Source: Theristus sp. LFF4_11 (Eukaryota; Nematoda; Chromadorea; Monhysterida; Xyalidae). Taken from it: a DNA stretch of 64,000 nucleotides. A model generated the notes under the pieces. The model was not told the DNA's origin, did not search any database, and was given only the letters and a program-made list of their open reading frames with translations. The stretch is taken from NCBI GenBank assembly GCA_030248135.1, contig JASANC010003421.1, positions 28,188-92,187 on the forward strand, in the 5' to 3' direction. This document shows, in pieces, positions 61,032-64,000 of this stretch (position 1 is its first letter; each line of letters opens with the position of its first letter). The position numbers were made by a program, and so were the translations under genes.

Positions 61032-63998
61032 TCAACACAATTTTCCATTTTCCAATTCAACCTTCACTGACTTCGGTGGCACTATGCGTTTATTCACTCC
61101 ACTCACTGGACCACGCTCACGAATACAACGCCAAAATGACTGTTTTCCATTTTGTTCTTTTTGCAGTTTGCTTTTCATCAATCGCATTGGCTTGCCACTA
61201 TTAGTAATCACCTGCACTGCAATCTGCCGCAGTTTATTGCGCCCAATGATCATATCCACGTCTTTGTTCAAATCTGGCGACACCAAAAACTCACAATTGT
61301 CAATGCTCATGCCATCAACACACAACTCCGCCTTACACACACCATCCACCTTCACTGGCAATCCGTTCGCCGCTTGCAACAGTCTCTTTTCATGGTTCAC
61401 GTTCAATCCACGCTCCCTCGCATAAACAGTTGACAAAATCATTTCATCCGAACCCGTGTCCACACAATAATAAGTCACCGGTTTACCATTCAGCAAAGGC
61501 GTCTCAAATTCCTCATTGTTCTGTTTCATCTCGTCGCTGTCACTTTGACTTTCACCTTTCACCAAACCCACCTTTTTTGCAACTGACAACTGCGCATTCT
61601 GCTGTTTATTGGGAAAGGACTGATTGTACTGCGTTTGCGCAAAATTGTATTGGTTCTGTGCGTATCTACCGTTACCGTTACCACCGTTTGGTTGATAAGT
61701 CTGTCTGATAAATTGGTTCTGGTTCTGCCAACTGTTGCTGTACGGCCTGTTCTGGTAATTGCACTGCTGCGACTGATTGTATGTATTTTGCACGTGAGCG
61801 CCCCGAAAGTTAGAACCGTAATTACCACGATAGCCGTTCTGATTCCACTGATTATGATTCTGATTCTGCCTTGTGCTAACATAATTGCGCCCCACATTGT
61901 TCGGAAAATAACGACGCGAACTGTAATTGCGACTGAATTCCCTCTGCCTGATGCCCACACTCAGCTTGCTATTCTCCTCCTGTCGATGTTTATGAACGTC
62001 GTCCATCTGCTCAATCTTGCTGACAACATCCTCATACGGCAAACGTCTGTACTGTAACTCATGTGCTTTCTGCTCCAACGCCGGATAAGCTTCCAGACCG
62101 TGCCTGAACTTTGTCAACAACTGCAGTTCATACAACGAACCATATTCCACATTCTGCGATCCCCCTGCCTGCAGCATAAGTCGCTTTAAACGATTAGAAT
62201 ACACACGAATCGGTTCGTCTTCCTCTCTGCGCGCTTCAGCAAAATTGCCAACTGCTGCAAATTCCTCGTTTCGCGGTCCGTACGTTTGCTCGAGATACTG
62301 GTAGATCTGACTGAGGTTATTGCGCACTTGTTCTGGCTGTTGGTCAAATGCACTCTGCGCCTCATTTTCCAGACAATACCGCACATGTTCTACGGCCACA
62401 TCCTCTGGCGCATTACACAGTTTCAACCTGTTCTTCAGACTCACAAACCACGCCTTGAAGTTTTTGTGCTTGGATGGATCAAATTTCTCAAACTGACCTG
62501 AGAGCAAACACAACAACATTTCATTGCTCAAATTCTGACTGCACTGAGTGTTTTGCTGGCCATTTAACTCACACGCACCTGCATGACTGGCTTTGACTGA
62601 TTGCACATTTCGATTCTCCTTCGTCGCACACTCACTGTCGGTACTACCTGATTGGCTCACATGTTCCTGCACTGGCATATTCAACTGATTCAACTTGTCA
62701 CACAGACTTTGCATCACCGTCACCAACATGGCATTCTGTTGACGCTGTTCCATCATCATTTGCATCAATTGTGTGGTCACATTCAAAGAGTCACAATCAC
62801 TGTCACTGTTACTCATTTTTTTGTCGACCCGTTCGTTGTTTGTCGGCCTCGCCTTCTTGGCGGAATTGTCAGTTCCCAACTTACCTTCGGCGCTATCGTG
62901 CAAAACAGTATTCTCGTGTGTGGTGCGTTTGTGCTCACTTTGAGAGGGTCTTTGCTTTTTTTCTGCACCGCAACCACCACGGACATTTTTGTTTTTGTCG
63001 GTCTCCAGGGTCAAAATACTGTTACGCACGGCCCTCTTTTTTTGCCCACTCTTTTTAGCGCCAGCCGACTGCACGTTCTCTTTCACCCCCGTATCACATT
63101 TTTTGTCACTGTTTGATGCACATTTTCTGCCATCACGGTCAACCCGAGAATCGCCAACTGACAAACCAGCACCGCCACTCTTTGTGCTAGGCGTGCGTGC
63201 GTGCGTGTGCGTACGCGTACTGCGTTCCGAGTCTGTGCTGTCAATTTCTGATTCTGTACTATCAGTCAGTCTGATAGGCACCGTCAAAAACTGATGTGAC
63301 TGGAAATAAGCGTGAATGAAAGCAATCAATTTCATGCCCAACTCATCTGTAGTTTTGTGTGCTGTCGCTGTCAAAAGTTTAGCCGCCTTTTTCTGCATCT
63401 GCTTGCTCATGCTTTTGTCGTTGCGTATACAGCGACACCAATGCAACATAGCCGAACGATCCCTGTTCGCGTGATACAACAACACCGACTGCATCGCTGT
63501 TTCCTGGTCCACATCGTCTACCGACGTCAGTTCTGCACCGTTCTCTGAATCATAGCACACAGTCTGATTTTGATTACGCCCAAACTGACTGCTGTCCCTT
63601 GTCGACAACACAGCTGTTGATCCACTGCCCTCTTCACTCATCTCTGCGCCATGATCACTTGCCTCTTGCTCTGTGCTATAACGACACCAATCCTGGGACA
63701 ATTCAAGATACTGCTCGTGCCTGAAATACTCTTCCAAAACTTGAATCAACTTTGCACTCATCTGCTTCACATCCATTTTATCCACATGACCAAGTGTACA
63801 TTTCACCTCGTACTGCAAATGTTTGTGCAGACGTTTTCGCTCTCTCAACGTTTTCACCAACCGTAACAGGGCATCCCGGTCATCCCGCTGACAATACACC
63901 TTCACGTGCAAAATCGCCTGTTGCTTGTTCAACTTTCCACTGTGACACAACGCCATCTCCGTGTCCGAGACTTTCAAACCATCCACTTCATCCGACGT
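61032..63998 (-). CDS. Retrotransposon gag-protease polyprotein (Ty3/gypsy-like), 5' end beyond the window
   Basis: One open frame of about 989 codons runs from the right window edge to 61032. It has no in-frame ATG near the edge, so it probably continues outside. The N-terminal third is charged and not recognised. The middle has a Ty3/gypsy-type capsid region (FDPSKHKNFKAWF, NRLKLCNAPED, LKRLMLQAGG). Where a CCHC zinc knuckle is expected there is instead an Asn/Gln/Tyr-rich basic stretch. A retropepsin follows: VDTGSDEMIL with the catalytic DTG, and MIIGRNKLR as the second loop. There is no reverse transcriptase, RNase H or integrase; the ORF stops and an LTR-like region follows at once. This looks like a non-autonomous, pol-deleted element with an intact gag-protease frame. 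Confidence 0.85.
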   Translation of the reverse strand, partial: TSDEVDGLKVSDTEMALCHSGKLNKQQAILHVKVYCQRDDRDALLRLVKTLRERKRLHKHLQYEVKCTLGHVDKMDVKQMSAKLIQVLEEYFRHEQYLELSQDWCRYSTEQEASDHGAEMSEEGSGSTAVLSTRDSSQFGRNQNQTVCYDSENGAELTSVDDVDQETAMQSVLLYHANRDRSAMLHWCRCIRNDKSMSKQMQKKAAKLLTATAHKTTDELGMKLIAFIHAYFQSHQFLTVPIRLTDSTESEIDSTDSERSTRTHTHARTPSTKSGGAGLSVGDSRVDRDGRKCASNSDKKCDTGVKENVQSAGAKKSGQKKRAVRNSILTLETDKNKNVRGGCGAEKKQRPSQSEHKRTTHENTVLHDSAEGKLGTDNSAKKARPTNNERVDKKMSNSDSDCDSLNVTTQLMQMMMEQRQQNAMLVTVMQSLCDKLNQLNMPVQEHVSQSGSTDSECATKENRNVQSVKASHAGACELNGQQNTQCSQNLSNEMLLCLLSGQFEKFDPSKHKNFKAWFVSLKNRLKLCNAPEDVAVEHVRYCLENEAQSAFDQQPEQVRNNLSQIYQYLEQTYGPRNEEFAAVGNFAEARREEDEPIRVYSNRLKRLMLQAGGSQNVEYGSLYELQLLTKFRHGLEAYPALEQKAHELQYRRLPYEDVVSKIEQMDDVHKHRQEENSKLSVGIRQREFSRNYSSRRYFPNNVGRNYVSTRQNQNHNQWNQNGYRGNYGSNFRGAHVQNTYNQSQQCNYQNRPYSNSWQNQNQFIRQTYQPNGGNGNGRYAQNQYNFAQTQYNQSFPNKQQNAQLSVAKKVGLVKGESQSDSDEMKQNNEEFETPLLNGKPVTYYCVDTGSDEMILSTVYARERGLNVNHEKRLLQAANGLPVKVDGVCKAELCVDGMSIDNCEFLVSPDLNKDVDMIIGRNKLRQIAVQVITNSGKPMRLMKSKLQKEQNGKQSFWRCIRERGPVSGVNKRIVPPKSVKVELENGKLC

Positions 63999-64000
63999 CG

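Overview
The window is nuclear DNA of an animal, and the gene content points to a nematode. A single-exon small MSP-domain protein of the nematode sperm type (11556-11885) is the most diagnostic gene. Introns are short with GT-AG ends, genes are dense, and there are degenerate CCTAA/GCCTAA runs like the nematode telomere unit. The window also holds an apparently complete Scm (Sex comb on midleg) gene. To my knowledge C. elegans has no canonical Scm, so a lineage outside Caenorhabditis, perhaps an early-branching one, is likely. The species is not recognisable. All exon chains were built by hand from splice sites, reading-frame phase and family similarity.

Layout. 0-9.2 kb: an unrecognised 10-exon gene (minus), a divergent small single-pass membrane protein gene (plus), and a 10-exon RS-domain protein gene (minus). 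9.3-11.1 kb: nested G-rich transposons. 11.5-15.2 kb: an MSP-domain gene and a PP1-type phosphatase, possibly a sperm pair. 16.1-22.8 kb: a stack of transposons inside transposons, the innermost carrying a hAT transposase C-terminus. 22.9-27.1 kb: TBC1D15/17-like Rab GAP. 27.5-30.5 kb: RNF14-like RBR E3 ligase. 30.7-31.4 kb: mariner-type remnant. 31.5-33.4 kb: orphan protein. 35.4-41.3 kb: kinesin-13 (KIF2/KLP-7), 18 exons, minus. 41.6-46.9 kb: a second nested transposon stack. 47.4-48.8 kb: TTC36-like TPR protein. 49.5-50.2 kb: weak three-exon gene. 52.3-60.0 kb: Scm, minus, with several transposons in its 4.5-kb intron. 60.2-64.0 kb: homopolymer tract, then a gag-protease retroelement with an LTR-like end.

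The genes are housekeeping or regulatory (ubiquitin ligation, Rab regulation, microtubule depolymerisation, Polycomb silencing, splicing-type RS protein) plus sperm-type genes. They do not form one pathway.

The main unusual structure is the repeat system. At least five families (called A, B, C, E and G here; D and J are less certain) have terminal inverted repeats and clean 8-bp target duplications, the hAT hallmark. They insert into one another up to five levels deep. Twice, two different families used exactly the same 8-bp site in homologous copies of family B. A tRNA-derived SINE family (four copies, all intronic) and several small MITE families occur around and inside the genes.
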